Positions 1-5,575 of a stretch of DNA of 5,651 bases are shown in pieces. Origin of the DNA: an uncultured Clostridiaceae bacterium (GTDB lineage: Bacteria > Bacillota > Clostridia > Clostridiales > Oxobacteraceae); assembly GCA_937900065.1 (NCBI GenBank), contig CALCDS010000203.1, positions 1-5,651 on the forward strand, written 5' to 3'. The notes below the pieces were generated by a model that ran no database searches, was not told where the DNA came from, and was given only the letters and a program-made list of their open reading frames with translations. The first letter of the stretch is position 1, and every line of letters starts with the position of its first letter. Position numbers and translations under genes: made by a program.

Positions 1-1139
1 GCAACCTGTTGGAATTCATTTTCTAATACAAACCAGTGAAGCCTTTCTTTAAGAGTTTCCGATATATAGTCATAGTTAATCGGTCCGTCATCTTGATGCA
101 CCCTTACTACAGGAATGTTCTTTACCGGGAATATATTTTTCGTATAAGTTATAGTGCTTCCGCTTATGTCTGTTGTATGTGAGCCTGCGCCTATGACCGT
201 AGCTCTTATTGTTTCCTTTGATCTTTCTATATCAATTTTTTTTGTAATCATGGAATCTTTTATATATCTTCCAAGCAATATTCCTATATCTCCATATTTA
301 TAAATGTCTTCTTCATGAGCGCCGCCATATATGTAATTTGCAACCCCCCCGGAAAATGTAATGCAATCGATATTGTAGTTTAATTTAAGTCCCTTATTTG
401 TAATCACTCTTTTATACATGTCCGTCTGTTTCTTTATCCCTACAGATTCTTCAAGAATCAAAACCATCTCTTTGACAACAGCTTCGATATTGTTAAACTC
501 TGCAATCTCCCCAGCCTCTATATCGATCCCACTCTTATCAGCCAGCTCTTTAATTTTGGGAGCAATGTATGTTATCTTATGTGTAGTTTTATCTATTTTA
601 ATCAGCCTTCCGCCGATATCAAGGCATCCGGTATCTATAACTTCACCATTTTTAAAAGCTACAAGATTAGTAGTGCCTCCTCCTATATCCATGTTTACCG
701 CAATGCAATTCCTCTTTTGGGATATCAGATTCGTACCGGCTCCCTTTCCGGCTATAATCGATTCAAGATCAGGTCCGGCTGTAGCAACTACAAAATCCCC
801 TGCAAGACCACTCATCTCGTTTAGAACCTTTTTTGCATTTTCCTTTCTTGCAGTTTCACCGGTAATTATTATTGCACCTGTTTCAACATCCGATGGTTTG
901 ATACCGGCCTTCCTATATTCGCCTTCTATAATTTTTCTCACCGCGGCTCCATCAATCTCCTGCTGTGAGATCAACGGCGTGAAATATATATCGCTTTCAT
1001 ATATAACTTTTTTATCTACGATATTTATCCTTGGTATGGAAAAACTTGATGCAATATTCTCAAGAGTAATTCTGCTGAAAACAAGTTGTGTCGTAGATGT
1101 TCCAATATCGATTCCAACGCTCAATATCTCCTGTTTCAA
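1..1139 (-). CDS. eutA: EutA, ethanolamine ammonia-lyase reactivating factor (C-terminus cut by window edge)
   Basis: The minus strand is open from a TTG at 1139 to the window edge, giving 379 residues of a protein usually about 470 long; the missing C-terminus is a window effect. The family reactivates ethanolamine ammonia-lyase (EutBC) by ATP-dependent exchange of damaged cobalamin cofactor in the cytoplasm or microcompartment. The sequence shows an actin/Hsp70-type nucleotide fold: phosphate-1 loop DIGTSTTQ at residues 11-18, a second phosphate loop DIGGGTTN at 151-158, an FSGGVANYIYGG segment near 262-273, and IGAGSHTTDISGST near 316-329. The TTG start is chosen because a strong purine-rich ribosome binding site lies just upstream and the first phosphate loop then falls close to the N-terminus, as in the family. 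The next in-frame upstream TTG lacks such a site. It follows eutW after a 125-base gap carrying an antiterminator, so its expression should depend on EutV. Identity is well supported. Confidence 0.95.
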   Translation of the reverse strand, partial: MKQEILSVGIDIGTSTTQLVFSRITLENIASSFSIPRINIVDKKVIYESDIYFTPLISQQEIDGAAVRKIIEGEYRKAGIKPSDVETGAIIITGETARKENAKKVLNEMSGLAGDFVVATAGPDLESIIAGKGAGTNLISQKRNCIAVNMDIGGGTTNLVAFKNGEVIDTGCLDIGGRLIKIDKTTHKITYIAPKIKELADKSGIDIEAGEIAEFNNIEAVVKEMVLILEESVGIKKQTDMYKRVITNKGLKLNYNIDCITFSGGVANYIYGGAHEEDIYKYGDIGILLGRYIKDSMITKKIDIERSKETIRATVIGAGSHTTDISGSTITYTKNIFPVKNIPVVRVHQDDGPINYDYISETLKERLHWFVLENEFQQV

Positions 1140-1143
1140 TCTG

Positions 1144-1155
1144 CCACCCCCCTTC
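1144..1155 (-). promoter_or_regulatory. Ribosome binding site setting the TTG start of eutA
   Basis: On the minus strand GAAGGGGGGTGG lies 4 bases before the TTG at 1139-1137. It matches the anti-16S consensus AAGGAGGTG apart from one A-to-G change. It sits downstream of the terminator U-tract, so it is transcribed only after readthrough. This spacing is the main reason for preferring the TTG start. Confidence 0.75.
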
Positions 1156-1174
1156 AATGTCTTTCACAAGATCC

Positions 1175-1213
1175 AAAAAATAAAAGCCTAAAGTTTTTAT
1201 AAACTTTAGGCTT
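1175..1213 (-). terminator. Rho-independent terminator controlled by EutV, before eutA
   Basis: The minus-strand RNA forms a perfect 13-bp stem, AAGCCTAAAGTTT pairing with AAACTTTAGGCTT, around a 4-nt loop, followed by a U-rich tail (UU, A, UUUUUU). Positions 1208-1213 are shared with the P2 hairpin (3' arm and last two loop bases), giving the either/or switch. It ends 36 bases before the eutA start and should by default stop transcription arriving from eutW. Confidence 0.92.
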
Positions 1214-1245
1214 CATTGCCTCATATAAAGCACATCATCGTGCTT
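1175..1245 (-). promoter_or_regulatory. EutV (ANTAR)-responsive dual-hairpin antiterminator in the eutW-eutA gap
   Basis: In the minus-strand transcript, P1 (1245-1228) is AAGCAC-GATGAT-GTGCTT, a 6-bp stem with a 6-nt loop. After a 6-nt linker, P2 (1221-1208) is AGGC-AATGAA-GCCT, a 4-bp stem with a hexaloop carrying A at position 1 and G at position 4. The 3' arm of P2 is also the beginning of the terminator stem, so P2 and terminator cannot coexist. This matches the published EutV target, in which a phosphorylated EutV dimer binds the paired hairpins and prevents termination. The P2 core GGCAATGAAGCCT is a base-pair-preserving variant of the eutG P2 core AGCAATGAAGCTT. The P1 loop begins with G instead of the usual A, so P1 may bind less well. 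Expected effect: eutA and downstream genes are made only when EutW signals ethanolamine. Confidence 0.9.
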
Positions 1246-1264
1246 CAAAATTCAATATTCATTA

Positions 1265-2680
1265 TTAATCCTCATTATTTTTAAAATCAAAAACAACCTT
1301 TGTTCCTCTATCGCTTGACACCATATTGAGGTCTCCCGACAATTTCTCTTTTACAATGCTCCTCACTATATTGAGCCCCAAACTGTTTGAATCAATTCTC
1401 CTAATATTAAACCCTGTTCCATCATCTATCACTGAAATGTTTGAGTATATTTTGCCATTTTCTATACTGATGCGTATATTTCCATTATCCTTGCCTTCAA
1501 AAGCATGCTCTATTGAATTTTCAATGAGTTCATTTACTACAAGCGATATGGACGTTGCCATATCCGAATTAACTTTAAAATTATCGCCTATAACTTCGAT
1601 GTTTATTTGTTTTGACGGATTGCAATCATAAGCTTTAATCTTTTCTATGATTTTCTCTATCACTTTTTTTATATTTACATCATCTATCCCATTCTGTGCA
1701 AGTATTTCATGAGTCGCTGCTATGCTCAATATTCTGCTCATGCTTTCTTTAAGAGCTATTTTAGTTGACTCATTCTCTGCCCGGCGCGACTGCAAGTTAA
1801 GTAAGCTTGCTATCATCTGGAGATTATTTTTTACCCTGTGGTGTATCTCTTTGAATGCAACTGATTTCAGCATCAGTTCCTTTTCTTGCTGCTTAAACTT
1901 TGTTATGTCTTTTATCATCATAAATAGTCCTATCGAATTTGAATCCTGTAGAGCATACTTTACTTGTAATATGTAATTGCTTATATTGACTTCTGAAACA
2001 CTAAATTTTTCTCTTGATATAATGTCTTCGAATGAATTATCGTCAAGGCGTATATTATTAAAATGCATGCCTACTATCTGGTCTTTATATCCAAGAGTTT
2101 TATATAATTGAACAGCAACCGGATTAGCAAACTTTGCAATCCCATCTTTATCAAATATTATTATCGCATCATCAAGATAATTTGTTATGGCTCCTTCATT
2201 GCCTGTTAACGAAAGAAGATTATTTGTAAGTTCTTCTGTTGTTTCCGCCAGCATTTCCATATATTTATCTCTATTGATTGCCTCTGTTATGTCTTTTTCA
2301 ACTATCACAACTCCTATTACACTCTTATCCCTGTTTCTTATAGGCGCTACCGTCTGCCTTACATTGGCATTTTCCTGTGTAACAGCTTTCATATCTTTAG
2401 TTGAAATCCCAAGTTCAAGAGTTCTTAATGCAGCCGGCTCATTTTCCCGCAATGCAAGCATACCAACCACACTGTTTTTATACATTGAAGGACGGCTCAC
2501 CGGTTTTGCTTCAGCTACAACAATAGCTTTATTAGAATTTTTTGTAGGACAGTCTATGAATACATCCGCTTGTGTAAGATCAGATATTATTGGAAGCAAT
2601 TTAGATATAACTATTATTTTTCTAATATCACCTTTAGAAAGATCAGTGTATGTTTTGCATAAATTTAAAATCACGTCCAT
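1265..2680 (-). CDS. eutW: EutW, cytoplasmic sensor histidine kinase of the ethanolamine antitermination system
   Basis: This 471-residue kinase phosphorylates EutV in response to ethanolamine (family knowledge). No transmembrane segment or signal peptide is seen, so it is a soluble sensor. Domains in order: an N-terminal GAF-like sensory region of the PdtaS type (about 1-130, ending VIGVVIVEKDIT); a PAS domain (about 165-262, DDAIIIFDKDGIAKFANPVA to MMIKDITKFK); an HisKA_2 dimerisation and phosphoacceptor region with EIHHRVKNNLQMIASLLNLQ, the likely phospho-histidine being H281 (H280 adjacent); and a HATPase domain with N-box NELIENSIEHAF (383-394), G1 box DDGTGFN (419-425), G2 box SLGLNIV (433-439) and GTKVVFDF at the end. 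The start is fixed by a stop codon directly before the ATG; the ribosome binding site (GGTG, 7 bases upstream) is modest. It begins 17 bases after eutV, so the two are co-transcribed as a cognate pair. All expected catalytic boxes are present. Confidence 0.95.
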   Translation of the reverse strand: MDVILNLCKTYTDLSKGDIRKIIVISKLLPIISDLTQADVFIDCPTKNSNKAIVVAEAKPVSRPSMYKNSVVGMLALRENEPAALRTLELGISTKDMKAVTQENANVRQTVAPIRNRDKSVIGVVIVEKDITEAINRDKYMEMLAETTEELTNNLLSLTGNEGAITNYLDDAIIIFDKDGIAKFANPVAVQLYKTLGYKDQIVGMHFNNIRLDDNSFEDIISREKFSVSEVNISNYILQVKYALQDSNSIGLFMMIKDITKFKQQEKELMLKSVAFKEIHHRVKNNLQMIASLLNLQSRRAENESTKIALKESMSRILSIAATHEILAQNGIDDVNIKKVIEKIIEKIKAYDCNPSKQINIEVIGDNFKVNSDMATSISLVVNELIENSIEHAFEGKDNGNIRISIENGKIYSNISVIDDGTGFNIRRIDSNSLGLNIVRSIVKEKLSGDLNMVSSDRGTKVVFDFKNNED

Positions 2681-2697
2681 TTATATGCACCATAGTA

Positions 2698-3273
2698 TCA
2701 TATATTTGATGATATTATTATAGTAGAAGCAATATCTTTCATGGAGCACCTTTTATTCATGCTCAATGTTCTAAGCCTTCTAAAGGCTTCTTCTTCACTG
2801 ATCTTATACTTGTCCATCAATATTCCCTTTGCTTTTTCAATCTTCTTTCTTGCATCAAGCTTATCCATAGCGGTTTGAGCGGCCTTTTTCATTTGTTTTA
2901 TTTCCTCTGCTTTAGCTATTGCTATTTCAACCGCAGGCAATAAGTTTTTCTCGTCAACCGGTTTTACAACATAGCCAATAACTCGTGCCTCTTTGGCCTT
3001 TTGAATGAATTCATCATCGCTATATGCGGTCAAGATAAGAACCGCTCCTGCTAAACTTTCATTATTGATTATCTTTGCAGCAGCAAGCCCATCGATTAAT
3101 GGCATCTTAATGTCCATAACGACCAAATCGGGTAAATTGCTTCTGCATAATTCAATCGCATCAAATCCATCTGCCGCCTTGCCTACAACATTGTAACCAG
3201 ACGATTCCAGTATTTCTTTAATATCCATTTTAGTAATAGGATCATCATCGGCTATTACTATATTTTTCATCAT
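2698..3273 (-). CDS. eutV: EutV, response regulator with ANTAR RNA-binding domain (antiterminator)
   Basis: This 191-residue response regulator acts on RNA instead of DNA. Residues 1-120 are a receiver domain: acidic pocket D9-D11, phospho-acceptor D54 in VVMDIKMP, switch threonine T82 and conserved K104 before P105. A helical linker (about 115-140, rich in K, E and A, probably coiled coil) leads to an ANTAR domain at about 141-187, recognisable from RKKIEKAKGILMDKYKISEEEAFRRLR and the closing MKDIASTII. In this family phosphorylation by EutW promotes dimerisation, and the two ANTAR domains bind the paired hexaloop hairpins of eut leader RNAs. Two such leaders are present here, before eutG and eutA. 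Two adjacent ATGs (3273 and 3270) could serve as start; AAGGAG lies 5 and 8 bases upstream of them. A third A1/G4 hexaloop hairpin precedes this gene, hinting at autoregulation. Length and motifs are normal for the family. Confidence 0.96.
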   Translation of the reverse strand: MMKNIVIADDDPITKMDIKEILESSGYNVVGKAADGFDAIELCRSNLPDLVVMDIKMPLIDGLAAAKIINNESLAGAVLILTAYSDDEFIQKAKEARVIGYVVKPVDEKNLLPAVEIAIAKAEEIKQMKKAAQTAMDKLDARKKIEKAKGILMDKYKISEEEAFRRLRTLSMNKRCSMKDIASTIIISSNI

Positions 3274-3292
3274 ATTATCTCCTTAAAATTAT

Positions 3293-3310
3293 TACTACAT
3301 CATTGTAGCA
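3293..3310 (-). promoter_or_regulatory. Orphan hexaloop hairpin upstream of eutV, candidate EutV-binding stem
   Basis: In the 76-base gap between eutP and eutV the minus-strand RNA reads TGCTAC-AATGAT-GTAGTA. This is a 6-bp stem (one G-U pair) with a hexaloop having A at position 1 and G at position 4, as in the ANTAR target hairpins before eutG and eutA. No terminator stem or U-tract overlaps it, and no equally clear second hairpin is present. It ends 8 bases before the AAGGAG ribosome binding site of eutV. It may be a relic, half a site, or a translational control element. Confidence 0.5.
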
Positions 3311-3349
3311 GAAGGTTCAAAAAATTTTCAAACATTTTATTTGGTTATA

Positions 3350-3784
3350 TTATTTTATATTTAACCATTTTTTTAATTCTTCAATACCCTCATTCTTTAC
3401 GGAGCTAACTTTAAATATTTTTTTTGCTCCCGCATCAAGTAAAGATCTTTCCGCTTTTTTTATAGATTCTTCATCGTCACATAGATCTATTTTTGTTATA
3501 ATGCCGATAACTGGTTTTGAAAACATGGAACTGAATTCTGGAGGAAAAATGCTGATCTCATTTGTGCAATCATGCACAAGCGCTATGATATCACAATCAG
3601 CGGCTGTAACATTGAGTGCTCTGTAATATCTTACGTTTTCCATGTATTCGCCAGGTGTATCTATCACATCCTCGAAAAAATCTATTGCTTGGGTCTTTTT
3701 ATAGTCGATAGCTTGATTGTGCAAAGCTTGATATAATGTAGTCTTACCACAACCGGTCCTTCCCACGAACATTACCTTTCCCAA
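3350..3784 (-). CDS. eutP: EutP, P-loop GTPase-fold ethanolamine-utilisation protein (EutP/PduV family)
   Basis: This 144-residue protein has an essentially complete small G-domain: P-loop GRTGCGKTT (residues 8-16), a candidate switch I threonine in KKTQAIDF (T31), G3 box DTPGEY (42-47), G4 box TKID (97-100) and a G5-like SSVKNEG (127-133). No extra domains are present; the length is normal for EutP/PduV. The PduV relative has been linked to microcompartments, and Salmonella EutP has been reported to have acetate kinase activity; which role applies here cannot be told from sequence. The start is a TTG at 3784, because GGGGAGG ends 4 bases upstream and the first residues, MGKVMFVG, then align with the usual M-[KR]-x-[IV]-x-x-[IV]-G opening. 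The ATG four codons later is too far from that site. It follows eutS by 11 bases, so translation is probably coupled. Confidence 0.93.
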   Translation of the reverse strand: MGKVMFVGRTGCGKTTLYQALHNQAIDYKKTQAIDFFEDVIDTPGEYMENVRYYRALNVTAADCDIIALVHDCTNEISIFPPEFSSMFSKPVIGIITKIDLCDDEESIKKAERSLLDAGAKKIFKVSSVKNEGIEELKKWLNIK

Positions 3785-3788
3785 ATTA

Positions 3789-3795
3789 CCTCCCC
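3789..3795 (-). promoter_or_regulatory. Ribosome binding site setting the TTG start of eutP
   Basis: GGGGAGG follows immediately after the eutS TAG stop and lies 4 bases before the TTG at 3784-3782. A ribosome terminating eutS would cover this site, which suggests coupled translation of shell protein and GTPase. Confidence 0.75.
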
Positions 3796-4149
3796 CTATG
3801 ATTTTGTTATCGGCGATACCGTGAAATTGAGTACATCCCTTAGCAAAGTAATTATGCCATTTAAAGCTGTTTCCACGCTTCCCACATCTCCAACTATAAG
3901 TAATGCTCCACTAAATCTATCCATAAAACCTATTTTTACATCTCCTGATTTTGTGGCAATATCACCGGCTATTATTGCAGCTTCACTTGGCGTCAAAGTC
4001 AATATTCCAATAGCTTCATTATATTCACCGGATAATCCTAATTTTTTGTAAAGGTCCTTATCAGGATGCGCAATTATATGGGATAAAGTTACTTGTTTTC
4101 CAGGAACAAACTCTTCAATTATTCTCCCTTTAGTTTGCAAATCTATCAT
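3796..4149 (-). CDS. eutS: EutS, bacterial microcompartment shell protein
   Basis: This 117-residue protein is a single BMC-domain shell protein of the EutS/PduU type, which assembles as hexamers in the shell enclosing ethanolamine breakdown and containing acetaldehyde. Recognisable segments are RIIEEFVPGKQVTLSHIIAHP (residues 9-29), AIGILTLTPSEAAIIAGDIA (46-65), IGFMDRFSGALLIVGDVGSVE (73-93) and the terminal ITKS, closely matching enteric EutS as remembered. Between LGL and AIGI there are about two more residues than in E. coli EutS. The start is uncertain: the ATG at 4149 has AAAGG only one base before it, which is too close, while a TTG at codon 4 (4140) is 10 bases from the same AAAGG and would give an N-terminus about as long as in E. 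coli. It lies 25 bases after eutG with no terminator between, so it is in the same operon. Confidence 0.95.
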   Translation of the reverse strand: MIDLQTKGRIIEEFVPGKQVTLSHIIAHPDKDLYKKLGLSGEYNEAIGILTLTPSEAAIIAGDIATKSGDVKIGFMDRFSGALLIVGDVGSVETALNGIITLLRDVLNFTVSPITKS

Positions 4150-4155
4150 TCCTTT
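4150..4155 (-). promoter_or_regulatory. Ribosome binding site of eutS, favouring a TTG start at 4140
   Basis: AAAGGA abuts the ATG at 4149 with no usable spacing, but stands 9 bases from the in-frame TTG at 4140-4138. An in-frame TAG ten to twelve bases upstream of the ATG rules out a longer form. A weak TAGG about 8 bases before the ATG is the only alternative site for the ATG start. Confidence 0.5.
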
Positions 4156-4174
4156 AGCCTAATAATAATTCAGT

Positions 4175-5338
4175 CTATTCTTTGGGGAAGATATTTCTGA
4201 ACAAGTTTTCAACATCTGAAACTTCAGGAACTCTCGGATTGGTTTTTGTACATCTATCTTTAATCGCTGCTTCTGCCATCTCTTTGAGTTTGCCTTCAAT
4301 ATCGCTGTGAGAAATTTTTGGATCTTTTATATATTTTGGAATATCGAGTTTGTTCATCAGTATCTTAACCGCTGCAATCAAGCTTCTGACGCCTTCAAAC
4401 TGATTGGAAGAAGGAAGCCCCAAGAATTTGGATATTTCGGTATATCTATATGCTGCGCTCGAGGTATCAACATTTCCCTTTAGATTCTTTAGATTTGCAT
4501 TATACTCTATAACATACGGAAGCAGTAATGCATTTGCTCTTCCATGCGGTATATGAAATTTCCCGCCGAGTGCATGTGCCATACCATGATTAAGTCCAAG
4601 TGAAGCATTTGTAAATGCCATACCTGCTATACAGGATGCATTATGCATTTTCATCCTTGCTTCTTCATCATTACCATTTTCATATGCTTTAGGCAAATAT
4701 TTGAATACAAGCTTTATGGCTTTTTCTGCAAGCGCATCAGAATAGTCGGATGCGCTTGTGGAAACATATGCCTCAATTCCATGGGTAAGCACATCAATAC
4801 CTGTTTCTGCAGTTATAGTCTTTGGAACCGATTTCACAAGTTCTATATCAAGTACAGCCTCATCAGGTGTCAAATTGTCATCTATGAGAGCATATTTGAT
4901 GGCTTTCCCCTTATCTGTCACAATACAGAAATTTGTAACTTCTGAACCTGTACCGCTTGTTGTAGGAATTGCTATAAAAAGAGGTTGGCTGACATTATTT
5001 TTTAGTTCATTATTTACGTATCTTGAAAAATATCTTATGCCTTTTGCGGAATCGATAGATGAGCCTCCGCCAAGGGCTATTATTAAATCCGGATTGAATC
5101 CTACTGCTATCTGTACTCCTTTTATAATAACTTCAACAGGCGGATCAGGAACTACATCTGAAAATATTTTGTATTCAATTTCTGCCTTATCAAGCTGTTC
5201 AGTGATTTTATTGACAGTCAAAGATTTAACCATAAATGGATCTGCAACAACGAGAGCCCTCTTGCATTTCAATTCGTTAAGATGATTTAAAGCATTAATA
5301 CCAAAGTAAACCTTTGGTTTGATATTAAACATATCCAT
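4175..5338 (-). CDS. eutG: EutG, iron-dependent alcohol dehydrogenase
   Basis: This is a group III (iron-containing) alcohol dehydrogenase of 387 residues from the chosen start. In the ethanolamine pathway it reduces acetaldehyde to ethanol and regenerates NAD+. Motifs, numbered from the 5338 start: an N-terminal dinucleotide-binding half with GGGSSID (90-96) and PTTSGTGSE (125-133), then a helical metal-binding half with TGIDVLTHGIEAY (180-192) and NHGMAHALGGKFHIPHG (250-266). Predicted metal ligands are D182, H186, H251 and H265, with H255 the conserved extra histidine near the active site; all are present. The C-terminal NPRVPEVSDVENLFRNIF is typical. The frame stays open back to an ATG at 5494, but that extension overlaps strong RNA hairpins and has no family similarity. 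The ATG at 5338 has GGAG 9 bases upstream and gives the usual MFNIKPKVYFG opening (ATG 5332 is also possible). Assignment as EutG rests on the neighbours. Confidence 0.93.
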   Translation of the reverse strand: MDMFNIKPKVYFGINALNHLNELKCKRALVVADPFMVKSLTVNKITEQLDKAEIEYKIFSDVVPDPPVEVIIKGVQIAVGFNPDLIIALGGGSSIDSAKGIRYFSRYVNNELKNNVSQPLFIAIPTTSGTGSEVTNFCIVTDKGKAIKYALIDDNLTPDEAVLDIELVKSVPKTITAETGIDVLTHGIEAYVSTSASDYSDALAEKAIKLVFKYLPKAYENGNDEEARMKMHNASCIAGMAFTNASLGLNHGMAHALGGKFHIPHGRANALLLPYVIEYNANLKNLKGNVDTSSAAYRYTEISKFLGLPSSNQFEGVRSLIAAVKILMNKLDIPKYIKDPKISHSDIEGKLKEMAEAAIKDRCTKTNPRVPEVSDVENLFRNIFPKE

Positions 5339-5347
5339 ATTATCATG

Positions 5348-5351
5348 CTCC
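5348..5351 (-). promoter_or_regulatory. Ribosome binding site setting the eutG start at 5338
   Basis: GGAG on the minus strand lies 9 bases before the ATG at 5338 and 15 before the ATG at 5332. It supports the shorter protein over the 5494 start, which would place coding sequence across two hairpins. Confidence 0.65.
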
Positions 5352-5413
5352 AATTCGATAAAATATTTTGGTGATTTTTCAATTATGTCTTTCTGACGGC
5401 CATCAGATAATAC

Positions 5414-5447
5414 AAAAAATAAGGCAAACTGCCAATTTAAATGCCTT
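5414..5447 (-). terminator. Possible second, weaker terminator or attenuator before eutG
   Basis: The minus-strand RNA reads AAGGCA, a 15-nt loop, TGCCTT, then A and UUUUUU. The 6-bp stem can be replaced by a tighter 4-bp one, GGCA-GTT-TGCC, using the same 3' arm. The U-tract makes it terminator-like, but the stem is short, so termination would be partial at best. Confidence 0.4.
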
Positions 5448-5448
5448 C

Positions 5449-5485
5449 GGCGAGATATCAAGATAGTTTGTTTTGATATCTCGCC
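5449..5485 (-). repeat. Perfect 13-bp inverted repeat (palindromic hairpin) in the eutG leader
   Basis: GGCGAGATATCAA and its exact complement TTGATATCTCGCC flank an 11-base loop. The stem is more GC-rich at its base than the surrounding leader and has no U-tract, so it is not itself a terminator. It lies just downstream of the EutV-controlled terminator. It could be a small dispersed palindromic repeat inserted in the leader, an mRNA stabiliser at the 5' end of the readthrough transcript, or part of a second switch with the next hairpin. Strand is given for the transcript; the repeat itself is symmetrical. Confidence 0.8.
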
Positions 5486-5497
5486 TCGCTGCACAAT

Positions 5498-5540
5498 AAA
5501 AAAAGCTTCTTAAAATAATCAATAATTTTTTAAGAAGCTT
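5498..5540 (-). terminator. Rho-independent terminator controlled by EutV, before eutG
   Basis: The RNA forms a perfect 13-bp stem, AAGCTTCTTAAAA pairing with TTTTAAGAAGCTT, with a 12-nt loop and then UUUUU, A, UU. It shares 5535-5540 with P2. It lies about 160 bases before the eutG start and would by default stop transcription entering from upstream. Confidence 0.92.
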
Positions 5541-5575
5541 CATTGCTTTTTTGTTTTTGTACTTCATTGTACAAA
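5498..5575 (-). promoter_or_regulatory. EutV (ANTAR)-responsive dual-hairpin antiterminator before eutG
   Basis: In the minus-strand RNA, P1 (5575-5556) is TTTGTAC-AATGAA-GTACAAA, a perfect 7-bp stem. After a 7-nt linker, P2 (5548-5535) is AAGC-AATGAA-GCTT. Both hexaloops have A1 and G4. P2 contains AGCAATGAAGCTT, which fits the 13-nt eut consensus I recall as AGCAANGRRGCUY exactly. The 3' arm of P2 is the start of the terminator stem, so binding of phospho-EutV dimer to P1/P2 should allow readthrough into eutG, eutS, eutP, eutV and eutW. Architecture and spacing match the element before eutA, with both loops canonical here. Confidence 0.93.

Noticed and set aside
418..1191. Long plus-strand open frame of 257 codons opposite eutA
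   Set aside because: It is the complement of a clearly recognisable EutA frame, its product is low-complexity and rich in I, S, P and L, and it runs into the terminator hairpin.
2187..2723. Plus-strand 178-codon frame with hydrophobic stretches opposite eutW
   Set aside because: The hydrophobicity comes from reading the complement of an intact histidine kinase; there is no independent support for the gene.
4643..5285. Plus-strand open frames of 100 and 175 codons opposite eutG
   Set aside because: They are shadows of the eutG frame, which has complete family motifs and all metal ligands.
5339..5494. N-terminal extension of EutG by 52 residues from the ATG at 5494
   Set aside because: The extension is encoded by two hairpins, has no resemblance to iron alcohol dehydrogenases, and a well-spaced GGAG supports the start at 5338.
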